In this document: in pieces, positions 1 through 9,845 of the stretch
How positions within the stretch are numbered: the stretch's first letter is position 1
Layout of the letters: each line of letters starts with the position of its first letter
NCBI RefSeq assembly: GCF_011174775.1
Contig: NZ_JAANHS010000017.1
Coordinates: 1 to 57,514, forward strand
Origin: Rhodobacter calidifons
GTDB taxonomy: Bacteria > Pseudomonadota > Alphaproteobacteria > Rhodobacterales > Rhodobacteraceae
Direction: 5' to 3'
DNA: 57,514 nucleotides
Made by a program: the position numbers and the translations under genes
Notes under the pieces: model-generated
Databases searched by the model: none
What the model saw: only the letters and a program-made list of their open reading frames with translations
Told to the model about the DNA's origin: nothing

Positions 1-1220
1 AGGCCGCGCCGCCGGCCGCCAGGGCCGCCGCCCCGCAGCCGGTGATCGACACCTGGCGGGTGGCGGCGGACGGCGGCGCGGTCGTCTCGGGCAGCGCCGC
101 GCCGGGTTCAACGGTCGAGGTCATCGTCTCGGGCGCCGCCGTGGCCAGCGGCACGGCCACCGCCTCGGGCGACTTCGCGCTGCTGTTCACCCTGCCGCCG
201 AACCCCGAGCCCAGCCTGATGTGGCTGTCGATGACCCTGCCGGGTCAGGCCCCGGTGGCCTCGGCCCAGATGGTCGCGCTCGGGCCGATCGCGGGGCCGC
301 AGCCGCCCCCCGTCGCAGCGCAGGAGGGGCCCGCCGAGACCCAGGTCGCCACCGCCGAGCCGCCCGCTGCCCCGCCGGCGCTGCTCTTGTCCGATCAGGG
401 CGCGGTCGTGTTGCAGGATCCGGCCGCCCCCGTGCCGGGTTCAGGCGGGAAGGTCCCGGTCATGATCGACACGATCACCTACACGCCGGACGGCGCGGTC
501 CGGATCGGCGGGCGCGCCACGGGGGGGGCCGCGCTGCGGCTCTACCTCGACAATGCCGAAAAGGTGACCCTTTCGGTGCCTGCGTCAGGCCAATGGCTGA
601 CCACGCTGCCCGACACGCCGCCCGGAGTCTATACCCTGCGCGTTGACCAGCTGGACGGCGCGGGCAAGGTCACGTCGCGGTTCGAGACCCCGTTCAAGCG
701 CGAGACGCTCGAGGCCCTTGCCGCCGCTGCGGGAGCGGCGGGTCCGCAGACCGCCGCCGAAGCGGCCCCGATGACCGCCGCCGCAGCCCTTCCCGAACCG
801 GGCGCCGCAGCACTCCCGGAAGCCGCCGCCGAAAGCACGCCCGCCGAAAGCCCCGCCGAGGCGGCCCCGCAACCTGCGCCTGCACGGATCGCCAGCGCCG
901 ATCCGCTTGCCGACCCCGTGGCGGCGACCGAGCCCGAGCCCTCGGCGCCCGACGCCCCGAGGACCCCGGTCCTCGCGGTCGAGCCCGCCGCCGCTGCCAA
1001 GGCCCCGGCTGTCGCGCAGGCCGATGCCCCTGCCGCCGCGCCGGCCCCCGTCACCATCACCGTGCAGCCCGGCTTCACGCTCTGGGGCATCGCGCAGGAA
1101 CGCTATGGCGACGGTGTGCTCTATGTGCAGGTGTTCGAGGCGAACCGCGACAAGATCAAGAACCCGGACCTGATCTACCCCGGTCAGGTCTTTTCGGTCC
1201 CCGAACTGACCGCGCCCTGA
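1..1220 (+). CDS. LysM-domain protein, 5' end outside the window
   Basis: The reading frame is open from the first full codon at base 3, so the start lies upstream and only the C-terminal 405 residues are visible. Most of it is low-complexity Ala/Pro/Glu linker. Two short stretches around bases 45-240 and 460-690 read like small beta-sandwich repeats (VIDTW..., [11 protein letters not shown]...). The last ~55 residues form one LysM domain ([14 protein letters not shown] ... [11 protein letters not shown]), which binds peptidoglycan glycan chains, so the protein is probably periplasmic or envelope-attached. Family members in Rhodobacteraceae usually carry an N-terminal membrane anchor, which cannot be checked here. 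The last 37 bases overlap the end of the convergent ArsR gene. Confidence 0.85.
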   Translation, partial: AAPPAARAAAPQPVIDTWRVAADGGAVVSGSAAPGSTVEVIVSGAAVASGTATASGDFALLFTLPPNPEPSLMWLSMTLPGQAPVASAQMVALGPIAGPQPPPVAAQEGPAETQVATAEPPAAPPALLLSDQGAVVLQDPAAPVPGSGGKVPVMIDTITYTPDGAVRIGGRATGGAALRLYLDNAEKVTLSVPASGQWLTTLPDTPPGVYTLRVDQLDGAGKVTSRFETPFKRETLEALAAAAGAAGPQTAAEAAPMTAAAALPEPGAAALPEAAAESTPAESPAEAAPQPAPARIASADPLADPVAATEPEPSAPDAPRTPVLAVEPAAAAKAPAVAQADAPAAAPAPVTITVQPGFTLWGIAQERYGDGVLYVQVFEANRDKIKNPDLIYPGQVFSVPELTAP

Positions 1221-1546
1221 CCCCCCGCGACGCCATGCGTGCAGGCCGCCCGCACCTCCGGGTGGTCGCAGCAGCAATGGTTCAGGACATAGGCCATGGT
1301 CGATCCGATTGCGCGCACATCCACGCTGTAGAACACGTTCCGCGCCGCCTTGCGCGACCGCAGAAGCCCGGCCTGTTCCAGCGCCGCCAGATGGAACGAA
1401 AGCCGTGGCGCGGCTATGCCCAGGGTCTCGGCGATCTGGCCCGCAGCCATGCCTTCCTCACCCCGCGGCGTGAGCAGCCGGATCAGATCCAGCCGGGTTT
1501 CGTGCGCAAGGGCCGAGAGGGCGGCGAGGGCTTTACTTCGGTCCAT
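1184..1546 (-). CDS. ArsR/SmtB-family winged-helix repressor with Cys-rich tail
   Basis: 120 residues. An ArsR winged helix covers about residues 5-80 ([14 protein letters not shown], then recognition helix around [17 protein letters not shown]). The tail carries Cys91, Cys92, Cys93, Asp94, His95 and Cys102, a plausible site for a thiophilic metal or metalloid. Known As(III)-sensing ArsR proteins of the Acidithiobacillus type also use C-terminal cysteines, though with different spacing. The gene is divergent from an Atm1-type exporter, and a perfect inverted repeat lies 11 bases upstream of its ATG, which suggests autoregulation and perhaps control of the exporter. The inducer is not known. 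Convergent with the LysM gene, overlapping it by 37 bases. Confidence 0.85.
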   Translation of the reverse strand: MDRSKALAALSALAHETRLDLIRLLTPRGEEGMAAGQIAETLGIAAPRLSFHLAALEQAGLLRSRKAARNVFYSVDVRAIGSTMAYVLNHCCCDHPEVRAACTHGVAGGQGAVSSGTEKT

Positions 1547-1556
1547 GGTTCAACTA

Positions 1557-1572
1557 TTCAAGAAGCCTTGAA
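1557..1572. promoter_or_regulatory. Inverted repeat, candidate ArsR operator
   Basis: TTCAAG-N4-CTTGAA is a perfect 6+6 inverted repeat between the ArsR start (1546) and the Atm1-type gene (1631). A further TTCAA half-like sequence sits just to its left. Size and position fit an ArsR-family operator. Confidence 0.55.
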
Positions 1573-1630
1573 ATGACCATAACCGAACCGGGCCCGCCGC
1601 GCAATCGCTGACAGGCTCCTGGGAAAGACG

Positions 1631-3529
1631 ATGCGCCGCACGACCTCGACCGCGACTTCCGCCGATGCCTCCACCGCCAGCGCCCCGGCCCTGACCACGA
1701 TCCGCCGCGTGGCGCCCTATCTCTGGCCCGACGGCCAGGCCTGGGTGAAGCGGCGCGTGGTGCTGGCGATGCTGTTCCTGCTGGCGGCAAAGCTCGTCTC
1801 GGTGGCCACGCCCTACATCTACAAGCTGGCGGTGGACAGCCTGTCGGGCGAGGCGGGCTCCGACCCGCGCGCGCTGATCGGCCTGGGTGCGGTGGGTCTG
1901 GTGGTGGCCTACGGCCTGGCGCGGCTGGGCGCGGTCCTCTTCGGCGAACTGCGCGATGCCGTTTTCGTCCGCGTCGGCCAGCGCGCGATCCGCCGACTGG
2001 CGATCGAGACCTTCACCCATATCCACCAGCTGTCCCTGCGCTATCACATCACCCGCAAGACCGGGGGCCTGTCGCGCATCATCGAACGCGGGGTGAAGGG
2101 CGTCGATTTCCTTCTGCGCTTCATGCTTCTGTCCATCGGGCCCCTGATCCTGGAACTGACCATGGTCTCGGTCATCTTCGCGCTGGTGTTCGGCTGGACA
2201 TATGCCGCCGTCGTCGTCGTCACCATCGCACTTTACGTCTGGTTCACCTTCACCGTCACCGAATGGCGCGTGAAGCTGCGGCGCGAGATGAACGACCAGG
2301 ACACCGACGCCAACCAGAAGGCCATCGACAGCCTCCTGAACTTCGAAACCGTCAAATATTTCAACGCCGAGAGCCGCGAGGCCGACCGCTACGACGGCGC
2401 GATGCGTCAGTATGAGACCGCCGCCGTCAAGACCGGCCTGTCGCTTTCCTTCCTGAACGTCGGACAGGCCGCGCTCATCACCACCGGCCTCGTCATCGTC
2501 ATGGGCATGAGCGCGCTGGGCGTCCGCGCAGGCACGCTGACCGTGGGCGATTTCGTCATGGTCAACGCCTACATGATCCAGATCACCATGCCGCTGAACT
2601 TCCTCGGCACCGTCTACCGCGAGATCCGCCAGGCGCTGGTGGACATGGGCGAGATGTTCGGCCTTCTCGGCCAACCGGCCGAGATCGTCGATGCCCCCGA
2701 CGCCAAGCCCCTGAAGGTCACGGCGGGCGAGATCACCTTCGACAACGTCTACTTCGGCTATGAAAGCACCCGCGAGATCCTGAAGGGGGTCTCGTTCACC
2801 CTCAAACCCGGCCAGAAACTGGCGCTGGTCGGCCATTCCGGCAGCGGCAAGTCCACCATCGCGCGGCTTCTCTTCCGCTTCTACGACGTGACCTCGGGAT
2901 CCATCCGCATCGACGGGCAGGACATCCGCGACGTGACGCAATCCTCGCTCCACGCCCAGATCGGCGTCGTGCCGCAGGACACGGTGCTGTTCAACGACAC
3001 GATCCGCTACAACATCGCCTATGGCCGCGCGAACGCCACCGAGGACGAGATCATCGCCGCCGCCAAGGCCGCCCGCATCCACGATTTCGTCATACGACTG
3101 CCCGAAGGCTATGACACCAGGGTCGGCGAACGGGGCCTGAAACTCTCGGGCGGGGAAAAGCAGCGTGTGGGCATCGCCCGGACCCTGCTGAAGAACCCGC
3201 CGATCCTGATTCTGGACGAGGCGACCTCGGCGCTGGACACCCAGACCGAACGCTCGATCCAGGAAAGCCTGGCCGAGATGGGGCAGGGCCGCAGCGTCAT
3301 CACCATCGCGCACCGGCTGTCCACCATTGCCGATGCCGACCAGATCCTCGTGCTGGACGAAGGCCGGGTCGTCGAAGGCGGCACCCATGACGAACTCCTT
3401 GCGCTGGGCGGCGTCTATCATGCCATGTGGCAACGCCAGGTGATGGAAGGCGAGATCGAGGTCGAGGATACCCCGGCCGAGGCCCCGCCCGTGCCCGTCG
3501 CGCTGGCAAAGGCCGCGGCCGGGGCCTGA
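1631..3529 (+). CDS. Atm1-type ABC exporter (fused membrane and ATPase domains)
   Basis: 632 residues. An N-terminal six-helix membrane domain (about residues 40-340) is followed by one nucleotide-binding domain with Walker A GHSGSGKST near residue 401, signature LSGGE near 505, Walker B ILILDEATSAL near 525 and the H-loop His (IAHRLS) near 560. The half-transporter layout and sequences such as SRIIERGVKGVDFLLRF and NFETVKYFNAE are typical of the Atm1/HMT1 group, homodimers that export glutathione conjugates or metal-thiol complexes across the inner membrane. The divergent ArsR gene with a Cys-rich tail fits a heavy-metal role, but some bacterial Atm1 proteins serve general thiol homeostasis. 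The ATG at 1631 follows GGGAAAG. Confidence 0.93.
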   Translation: MRRTTSTATSADASTASAPALTTIRRVAPYLWPDGQAWVKRRVVLAMLFLLAAKLVSVATPYIYKLAVDSLSGEAGSDPRALIGLGAVGLVVAYGLARLGAVLFGELRDAVFVRVGQRAIRRLAIETFTHIHQLSLRYHITRKTGGLSRIIERGVKGVDFLLRFMLLSIGPLILELTMVSVIFALVFGWTYAAVVVVTIALYVWFTFTVTEWRVKLRREMNDQDTDANQKAIDSLLNFETVKYFNAESREADRYDGAMRQYETAAVKTGLSLSFLNVGQAALITTGLVIVMGMSALGVRAGTLTVGDFVMVNAYMIQITMPLNFLGTVYREIRQALVDMGEMFGLLGQPAEIVDAPDAKPLKVTAGEITFDNVYFGYESTREILKGVSFTLKPGQKLALVGHSGSGKSTIARLLFRFYDVTSGSIRIDGQDIRDVTQSSLHAQIGVVPQDTVLFNDTIRYNIAYGRANATEDEIIAAAKAARIHDFVIRLPEGYDTRVGERGLKLSGGEKQRVGIARTLLKNPPILILDEATSALDTQTERSIQESLAEMGQGRSVITIAHRLSTIADADQILVLDEGRVVEGGTHDELLALGGVYHAMWQRQVMEGEIEVEDTPAEAPPVPVALAKAAAGA

Positions 3530-3626
3530 GGGCCGTCGCACTCTGCCCGCCGTCCGGACCGGGCAGGGCTTGGCAACGCGCGGCCTTTGCCTGTAAGACG
3601 GGGCAAACGACAAGCGAGGCACCGCG

Positions 3627-4286
3627 TTGAGCAATCCCGACAGCTTCATCGAGGAAGTCACCGAAGAGGTGCGCCGGGATCGGCTGTTCGGGCTGTTCCG
3701 CAAGTACGGCTGGATCGGCCTTGTGGCGATCCTGGCCCTCGTCGGCGGCACGGCCTGGACCGAATGGCAGAAATCCCGCGACACCGCGCGCGCCCAGGCC
3801 TTCGGGGATGCGCTGATCGACGCGCTGGACCATGGCCTGCCCGAGGAACGGCGCGAGGCGCTGGCCGCCGTGCCGGTCCGGGGCCAGCAGGCCGCGATCC
3901 TGAACCTGATCCTCGGCTCCGATACCGCAGGGGACAAGGCCGCCGCCCTGGCCGCGCTTGACGCCGTGGCCGGTGATCCGACGCTCTCGCCCGCCTACCG
4001 CGACCTTGCGGTCCTGCGGCGCGTTCTGCTTGGCGGGGCCGACCTTCCCCTTGCGGACCGTCGCGCCGCGCTGGACGGCATCGCCCAGGTCGGGCGCCCC
4101 TACCGGACGCTGGCGGTCGAACAGCTGGCCTATCTGCTGATCGAGGAGGGCAAGCCGGACGAGGCCATCGCCACCCTGACCACGCTGATGCAGGACCAGG
4201 AGGCCTCGGCTGCGCTCCGGGCGCGGGCGGGCCAGGTGATCACGGCGCTGGGCGGCGCGCTGCCCGAGGCTTCGGACGGCGGTTGA
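3627..4286 (+). CDS. TPR_21 (YfgM-like) inner-membrane protein
   Basis: 219 residues, starting at TTG 3627. The N-terminus is cytosolic (VTEEVRRDRLFGLFRKYG), one membrane helix covers about residues 30-47, and the remainder is a helical, Ala-rich TPR-like periplasmic domain. The family pairs with the Sec machinery and periplasmic chaperones in E. coli, where yfgM lies directly before bamB and der. The same order holds here, 49 bases ahead of bamB. Length and layout match the family. Confidence 0.85.
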   Translation: MSNPDSFIEEVTEEVRRDRLFGLFRKYGWIGLVAILALVGGTAWTEWQKSRDTARAQAFGDALIDALDHGLPEERREALAAVPVRGQQAAILNLILGSDTAGDKAAALAALDAVAGDPTLSPAYRDLAVLRRVLLGGADLPLADRRAALDGIAQVGRPYRTLAVEQLAYLLIEEGKPDEAIATLTTLMQDQEASAALRARAGQVITALGGALPEASDGG

Positions 4287-4335
4287 GACGCGGATGGGCA
4301 CTAAGGCAAGCGAAAGGTCCTTTCAGGTGGCAGTC

Positions 4336-5691
4336 ATGAAGGTCAGACGGATGGGCGGCAGGCTGATGACCGGCGTCGGGCTTCTGGCGCTTCTGGCAGC
4401 TTGCGGCGACAAGGAAGTGATCCTGCCCGGCGAACGCTTTCCGGTGCGCGCCGATCTTGCGGCCAGCCTGCCCGTCGAGGGCCAGCCCGCACCCACCGCG
4501 CCTGCGGCGCCCGAGAACCGGAGCGTCGCGATCTCGCTGGGGCCGCAGACCGGCGGCGACTGGACCCACCGGGCCGGCAATGCCCGCCACCTGATGCCGC
4601 ATGCCGCGCTGTCGGCCACGCCGCAGCGGGTCTGGTCCGCCAATATCGGCTCCGGCTCCAGCCGCAGGAACCGCATCGCGGCGGCGCCGGTCGTCGCCGA
4701 TGGCCGCGTCTTCACCATCGATTCCGGCACCATCGTCACCGCCACCTCGACCGGCGGGGCGACGCTCTGGACCGCGGACCTCACCGCGCCTTTCGACCGG
4801 GGCGGCGGCCAGTCGGCCGGGGGCCTTGCCACGGCGGGCGGGCGGGTCTTTGCCACCACCGGCTACGGCGAACTCGTCGCGCTGGATGCAGGCACCGGCG
4901 CGGTGGTCTGGCGCCAGCGCGTGGACGCTCCGATCAGCGGCGCCCCGGCAAGCGACGGCAACGCGGTCTATGTCGCGGGCCGCGACGGCTCGGCCTGGGC
5001 GGTGGATGCGAAGGACGGCAAGGTGATCTGGCAGGTCGTGGGGACGCCCGGCAAGGCCGCTTATGTCGGCACCGCCGGCCCCACCATCGGCGACCGTGCG
5101 GTGATCTTCCCTTCGTCCGGCGGTGATCTCCTGGCGGTGCTGAAGATCGGCGGCGGCACCAAGGTCTGGCAGGCTTCGCTGGCGGGCAAGCGGCTGGGCC
5201 GGGCCTATGCGTTGACCCCCGACGTGACCGGCGACGCCGTGATCGCGGGCAAGACGCTTTATGCCGGCTCGGGCTCGGGTCGCACGGTGGCGATGTCGGC
5301 CTCCTCGGGCGAACGGATCTGGTCGGCGGGCGAAGGCGCGCTCGGCCCCGTCGCCGTCGCGGGCGGCTCGCTCTTCCTGGTGAACGACGAGGCCCGGCTC
5401 GTCCGCCTCGACGCCGCCAGCGGAGAGGTGATCTGGTCGGTCGAAATGCCCTATTTCACCAAGGACAAGGTCAAGCGCCGCAAGGGCATCTTCGCCCATT
5501 ACGGCCCGGTGATGGCGGGCGGGCGGATCATGGTGGTCTCCTCGGACGGCCTGTTGCGCGCCTTCGACCCGACCGACGGCACGTTGACCTATACCGCCGA
5601 AATCCCCGGCGGCGCGGCCGCGCAACCCGCGGTGGCGGGCGGCACGCTGTATGTCGTGGGCGGCAACGGGCAACTTCACGCTTTCCGTTAG
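4336..5691 (+). CDS. bamB: BamB-like outer-membrane assembly lipoprotein (PQQ-type propeller)
   Basis: I take ATG 4336 because it places a standard lipoprotein signal at the N-terminus (basic MKVRRMGGR, hydrophobic core, lipobox LLAAC with Cys23) and follows AGGTGG. An ATG at 4294 is in frame but would put 14 extra residues before it. The mature part (about 430 residues) has repeated WxxxV/GxVxA blade motifs of an eight-bladed PQQ-like beta-propeller. In family members this is the BamB scaffold of the BAM complex that inserts outer-membrane proteins. It sits between the yfgM-like gene and der, as in many proteobacteria. Confidence 0.9.
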   Translation: MKVRRMGGRLMTGVGLLALLAACGDKEVILPGERFPVRADLAASLPVEGQPAPTAPAAPENRSVAISLGPQTGGDWTHRAGNARHLMPHAALSATPQRVWSANIGSGSSRRNRIAAAPVVADGRVFTIDSGTIVTATSTGGATLWTADLTAPFDRGGGQSAGGLATAGGRVFATTGYGELVALDAGTGAVVWRQRVDAPISGAPASDGNAVYVAGRDGSAWAVDAKDGKVIWQVVGTPGKAAYVGTAGPTIGDRAVIFPSSGGDLLAVLKIGGGTKVWQASLAGKRLGRAYALTPDVTGDAVIAGKTLYAGSGSGRTVAMSASSGERIWSAGEGALGPVAVAGGSLFLVNDEARLVRLDAASGEVIWSVEMPYFTKDKVKRRKGIFAHYGPVMAGGRIMVVSSDGLLRAFDPTDGTLTYTAEIPGGAAAQPAVAGGTLYVVGGNGQLHAFR

Positions 5692-5739
5692 GGGCGAACC
5701 CGTGTATCGGGGGCGCTTCGTCTGGAACGGACCTGAGAC

Positions 5740-7209
5740 ATGACCTTCACCCTCGCCATCGTGGGCCGCCCCAATGTGGGCAAATCGACGCTGTTCAACC
5801 GGCTCGTCGGGCGCAGGCTGGCGCTGGTGGATGACCAGCCCGGCGTCACCCGCGACCTCCGCGAGGGCGATGCAAAGCTCTTCGACCTCCGCTTCACCGT
5901 GATCGACACCGCGGGCCTGGAAGAGGTGACGGACGACTCCCTGCAAGGCCGGATGCGCCGCCTGACCGAACGCGCGGTGGACATGGCCGATGTCTGCCTG
6001 TTCCTGATCGACGGGCGTGTCGGCGTCACACCCTCGGACGAGGTCTTCGCCGACATCCTGCGCAAGAAGGCCGCCCGTGTCCTTCTGGGCGTGAACAAGG
6101 CCGAAGGCAAGGCGGGCGATGCCGGCGCGCTGGAAGCATACTCCCTCGGCCTGGGCGAGCCCATCCGCCTCTCCGCCGAACATGGCGAGGGGATGGACGA
6201 CCTCTACCGCGCGCTCAAACCCTTCGAGGCGGAATTCGCCCCCCGCGAAGCCGAGATGCTGCCGGAAACCGACACCGACATCTCGGAAGCAGACGCAGAG
6301 CTCGAGGTGGACGAGAACGCCCACCGTCCCACTGCCGCGAAGCCCCTCCAGATCGCCGTCATCGGCCGCCCCAACGCCGGAAAATCCACGCTGATCAACA
6401 GGATCCTCGGCACCGACCGGATGCTGACCGGGCCGGAGGCCGGGATCACCCGCGACGCGATTTCCGTCCGCGCCGACTGGATGGGCACGCCGATCCGCAT
6501 CTGGGACACCGCCGGCATGCGCAAGAAGGCAAAGGTGGTGGACAAGCTGGAGAAACTCTCGGTCGCCGACGGGTTGCGCGCTGTCCGCTTCGCCGAGGTG
6601 GTGGTGGTCCTCCTTGACGTCGAAATCCCCTTCGAAGTGCAGGACCTGCGCATCGCCGATTTCGCCGAAACCGAAGGCCGCGCCGTCGTGGTGGCGGTGA
6701 ACAAATGGGACCTCGAGGACGACAAGCAGGAAAAGCTGGCCGAACTGAAAGAGATGTTCGAACGCCTTCTCCCGCAGCTGCGCGGCGCGCCCCTTGTCAC
6801 CGTTTCAGCCAAGACGGGCAGGGGGCTTGACCGGTTGCACGACGCGATCCGACGGGCGCACGATGTCTGGAACCGCCGCATCCCCACGGCCAAGCTGAAC
6901 ACCTGGCTGGGTGCCATGACCGAAGCACACCCCCCGCCCGCCCCGGGCGGCCACCGGATCAAGCTGCGCTACATGACCCAGGCCAAGACCCGGCCGCCGG
7001 GCTTCGTCATCAAATGCTCGCGCCCCGACGAGCTGCCGGAAAGCTACAAGCGCTATCTGGTCAATGGGTTGCGCGACCATTTCGACATGCCGGGCACGCC
7101 GATCCGGCTGTTCCTGCGCAGTCAGGGCGACCAGAACCCGTTCAAGGACCGCAAGTTCCACACGCCAAGCCGCCTGCGCAAGCACAAGGAAAAGAACACC
7201 GGCCAGTAG
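5740..7209 (+). CDS. der: Ribosome-assembly GTPase Der (EngA)
   Basis: 489 residues with two tandem GTPase domains. The first has G1 GRPNVGKST (residues 8-16), DTAG and NKAE. The second has G1 GRPNAGKST (about 209-217), DTAGM and NKWD. A C-terminal KH-like domain follows (about 385-475). The acidic linker (around residues 165-200) is normal for alphaproteobacterial Der. The protein acts in 50S subunit maturation. Two large palindromes follow directly and probably end transcription. Confidence 0.98.
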   Translation: MTFTLAIVGRPNVGKSTLFNRLVGRRLALVDDQPGVTRDLREGDAKLFDLRFTVIDTAGLEEVTDDSLQGRMRRLTERAVDMADVCLFLIDGRVGVTPSDEVFADILRKKAARVLLGVNKAEGKAGDAGALEAYSLGLGEPIRLSAEHGEGMDDLYRALKPFEAEFAPREAEMLPETDTDISEADAELEVDENAHRPTAAKPLQIAVIGRPNAGKSTLINRILGTDRMLTGPEAGITRDAISVRADWMGTPIRIWDTAGMRKKAKVVDKLEKLSVADGLRAVRFAEVVVVLLDVEIPFEVQDLRIADFAETEGRAVVVAVNKWDLEDDKQEKLAELKEMFERLLPQLRGAPLVTVSAKTGRGLDRLHDAIRRAHDVWNRRIPTAKLNTWLGAMTEAHPPPAPGGHRIKLRYMTQAKTRPPGFVIKCSRPDELPESYKRYLVNGLRDHFDMPGTPIRLFLRSQGDQNPFKDRKFHTPSRLRKHKEKNTGQ

Positions 7210-7213
7210 GGGC

Positions 7214-7258
7214 GCAAAAGTTTTCGAAAACTTTTGCAAAATCCTTCGAAGGATTTTG
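7214..7258. terminator. Tandem perfect palindromes after der
   Basis: Two consecutive perfect palindromes occupy the convergent gap between der and the next gene. The first spans 7214-7237 (24 bp, arms GCAAAAGTTTTC/GAAAACTTTTGC). The second spans 7237-7258 (22 bp, arms CAAAATCCTTC/GAAGGATTTTG). Runs of A and T at the arm ends allow a bidirectional terminator. A related, partly decayed copy is at 45211-45255. Confidence 0.65.
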
Positions 7259-7266
7259 GCCCCACC

Positions 7267-7974
7267 TCACCCCTTGCGCGCCATCCACCCCAGCGCGCCC
7301 AACATCACCGCCGCGCCCCCCGCCGCCGTGCCTGCGACCAGCATGTTGTCCGCCCAGTTCACCACGATCACCCCCACCAGAGCCCAGACCACGGTCAGCC
7401 CATAGACCGGCATCCGGGGCTTCTGCCCCTGCACCGCCAGCGCGATCCCCAGCACCAGCCCCAGCATCGCCAGCGCCGAAGCCGTGTTCGACAGCACCCC
7501 ATGGCCCGCGATCAGCACCCCCGTCGACACCGCCGCCGCCGCCGTCAGCCAGCCCGCGAATATCGCGAGCGGCCCCGACAGCAGCCACCGATCCGGCTCG
7601 GTCGGCGCGCGCAGGAAGGCCATCAGCGCGCCTGCCGCCATGATCCAGATCGTCACCGTGCCCCAGACCGCACTTTGCCCCGCGATCCACAGCCAGACCA
7701 CACCGACGCCGATTGCCACGGTCAGCGGCAGGCGCGAAGGCGCCCAGACCGGGTCCTCGGCCCGCTTCCACAGCCCGAAGACGGCATGAGCGATCAGCCA
7801 CAGATAGATCACCGACCAGATCGCGAAGGCATAGCCCGCAGGCTGGATCGCCGGACGCCCGATATCCACCGGAAACAGCGCCGGGTCATAGCCGGTGAAC
7901 GGAGGCGTCACCAACGGCGCAAGCCCGAAGGCAATCGTCGCCAGAAGCAGGATCAGGGGGGCAGGTCGGGGCAT
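7267..7974 (-). CDS. TspO/MBR-related multi-pass membrane protein
   Basis: 235 residues from ATG 7974 (a GTG sits one codon upstream). It is almost entirely hydrophobic, with about seven predicted membrane helices and several Trp-rich segments (YAFAIWSVIYLWLIAHAVFG, VVWLWIAGQSAVWG, NWADN). The PAGYAFAIWSVIY stretch resembles the helix II/III region of TspO/MBR (tryptophan-rich sensory) proteins, but the protein is longer than classical ~160-aa TspO and belongs with the extended relatives. Ligand and role are unknown; regulatory tetrapyrrole binding is only a family-level possibility. It is convergent with der. Confidence 0.6.
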   Translation of the reverse strand: MPRPAPLILLLATIAFGLAPLVTPPFTGYDPALFPVDIGRPAIQPAGYAFAIWSVIYLWLIAHAVFGLWKRAEDPVWAPSRLPLTVAIGVGVVWLWIAGQSAVWGTVTIWIMAAGALMAFLRAPTEPDRWLLSGPLAIFAGWLTAAAAVSTGVLIAGHGVLSNTASALAMLGLVLGIALAVQGQKPRMPVYGLTVVWALVGVIVVNWADNMLVAGTAAGGAAVMLGALGWMARKG

Positions 7975-8039
7975 CACTCACTCCGGTAAAGGGCAGGGCG
8001 CAGCGAAAACGGTCAGCCCCGCCAATGGGTTCCCGGATG

Positions 8040-9329
8040 TCAGACCAGCACGCCGTCCGACGTGATCCGGGTCTTGCCTCCCAGATAGGGCCTCAGCGCC
8101 GAAGGCAAGGTCACGCTGCCATCGGCCTCCTGTCCGTTCTCCAGCACGGCGATCAGGCAGCGCCCGACAGCCAGGCCCGAGCCGTTCAGGGTGGCCACGA
8201 ACTCCGGCTTGCCGCCTGCCGGGCGATAGCGCGCATTCATCCGCCGCGCCTGGAACTGGCCGCAGGTCGAAACGCTGGAAATCTCGCGATAGGTGTTCTG
8301 CCCCGGCAGCCAGACCTCAAGGTCATGGGTCTTCTGCGCCCCGAATCCCATGTCGCCGGTGCACAGGAAGATGGTCCGGTAGGGCAACTCCAGCCGCTCC
8401 AGCACGGCTTCCGCGCATTTCGTCATGCGTTCGTGTTCCGCCAGCGCGGTTTCCGGCGTGCAGATCGTCACCATCTCGACCTTCTCGAACTGATGCTGGC
8501 GCAGCATCCCCGTGGTGTCCTTGCCCGCGCTGCCCGCCTCGGACCGGAAGCACTGCGTGTGCGCCGTCAGCCGGATCGGCAGCGCCGCCTCTTCCAGGAT
8601 GTCCCCGGCGACCGAGTTGGTCAGCGTCACTTCCGAGGTCGGGATCAGCCACCAGCCGTTCGTCGTCTGATAGCTGTCCTCGGCGAATTTCGGCAGCTGG
8701 TTGGTGCCATACATGGCCTCTTCCTTGACCAGGACCGGGGTCCAGGTCTCGGCCAGCCCATGCTCGGAGGTGTGCAGATCCAGCATGAACTGCGCCAAGG
8801 CCCGGTGCACCCGCGCCACCGCGCCGCGCATCACCACGAAGCGGCTGCCCGACAGCCTGGCCGCGGTGGCGAAATCCAAACCCCCCCTCGCCGCCGGAAT
8901 CTCGAAATGCTCCAACGGCTTGAAGTCCATGACCCGAGGCGTCCCCCAGCGCCGGATTTCCACGTTGCCGCTTTCGTCCGGCCCCTCCGGCACCTCGTCC
9001 AGCGGCAGGTTGGGGATCCGCATCAGGGCATCGCGCAGCCGGGCATCCTCGGCCGCCGCTTCCTCGGTCAGCCGCGCGCCTTCGGCCTTCTTCTCGGCCA
9101 CCAGCGCGCGCAGCCGCTCGAACTCCGCGTCATCCCCGCGCGCCTTGGCCGCGCCCACCTCTTTCGAGGCCGCATTCTGCGCCGCCGCCGCGGTTTCCGC
9201 CGCCAGGATCCTTGCCCGCCGCGCCTCGTCGATGGCCAGCAGCTCTGCCGACATCGGCGCCAGGCCCCGACGCGACAGCGCCTTGTCGAACGCGGCCGGG
9301 TTCTCGCGGATGAAGCGGATGTCGTGCAT
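8040..9329 (-). CDS. serS: Serine--tRNA ligase
   Basis: 429 residues, the usual length. The N-terminal domain is a long coiled-coil arm (about residues 30-105), which in the family recognises the tRNA-Ser variable arm. The class II catalytic core shows PTSEVTLTN, the motif 2 segment [16 protein letters not shown], and motif 3 close to the C-terminus ([15 protein letters not shown] sequence). It charges tRNA-Ser with serine and also supplies Ser-tRNA for selenocysteine where that is used. It is a single gene with its own start (ATG 9329), divergent from yajC. Confidence 0.98.
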   Translation of the reverse strand: MHDIRFIRENPAAFDKALSRRGLAPMSAELLAIDEARRARILAAETAAAAQNAASKEVGAAKARGDDAEFERLRALVAEKKAEGARLTEEAAAEDARLRDALMRIPNLPLDEVPEGPDESGNVEIRRWGTPRVMDFKPLEHFEIPAARGGLDFATAARLSGSRFVVMRGAVARVHRALAQFMLDLHTSEHGLAETWTPVLVKEEAMYGTNQLPKFAEDSYQTTNGWWLIPTSEVTLTNSVAGDILEEAALPIRLTAHTQCFRSEAGSAGKDTTGMLRQHQFEKVEMVTICTPETALAEHERMTKCAEAVLERLELPYRTIFLCTGDMGFGAQKTHDLEVWLPGQNTYREISSVSTCGQFQARRMNARYRPAGGKPEFVATLNGSGLAVGRCLIAVLENGQEADGSVTLPSALRPYLGGKTRITSDGVLV

Positions 9330-9496
9330 GGGCGGGCCTCTCTGACTGTTCCGCCGGCGCTTATGCCCGATTACGCGGCAGGGGGGAAGGCAGGCCAGCC
9401 GCGCGCGCCCTCTGGCAAAGCCGCGCGAAAGGCCTTACATGAGCCGACAATCGCAAACGGGGCGGCACAAGACGCCTCCCGATCCGGCCAGAGAGG

Positions 9497-9835
9497 ATGT
9501 CCATGTTCGCCACCCCCGCCTTCGCGCAAGCCGCAGGTGCCGCCCCCGGCGGTGCCGCCGTCTTCGCGCAGTTCCTGCCGATCATCCTGATCTTCGTGAT
9601 CTTCTACTTCCTGCTCATCCGCCCGCAGCAGAAGAAGATGAAGGAACACCGCGCCATGGTCGATGCGCTGCGCCGCGGGGATGAGGTCATCACCGCGGGC
9701 GGGATCATCGGCAAGGTCTCCAAGGTCCAGGACGACGGCAAGGTCGAGGTCGAGATCGCCGATGGCGTCAAGGTGAAGGTCGTCAAGCACACCATCACCC
9801 AGGTGCTGAACAAGACCGAACCCGCCGCAAGCTAA
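9497..9835 (+). CDS. yajC: Preprotein translocase accessory subunit YajC
   Basis: 112 residues, from ATG 9497 or possibly ATG 9503. A single membrane helix (about residues 25-45, FLPIILIFVIFYFLLIRPQ) is followed by the conserved RPQQKKMKEH stretch and a small cytosolic domain (GDEVITAGGIIGKV). YajC binds SecDF and the holotranslocon. It starts the yajC-secD-secF operon and is separated from secD by 10 bases. Confidence 0.97.
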   Translation: MSMFATPAFAQAAGAAPGGAAVFAQFLPIILIFVIFYFLLIRPQQKKMKEHRAMVDALRRGDEVITAGGIIGKVSKVQDDGKVEVEIADGVKVKVVKHTITQVLNKTEPAAS

Positions 9836-9845
9836 GGCCTGACCC

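Noticed and set aside
1550-3937. A 795-codon minus-strand frame opposite the Atm1-type gene
   Set aside because: The ABC transporter motifs on the plus strand are unmistakable. The antisense translation is low-complexity and has no ribosome site.
4240-6324. A 694-codon minus-strand frame opposite bamB and der
   Set aside because: It spans two well-supported genes and the gap between them, and its translation resembles no family.
8025-9590. A long plus-strand frame opposite serS
   Set aside because: serS carries all class II motifs and normal length; the opposite frame would also run into yajC.
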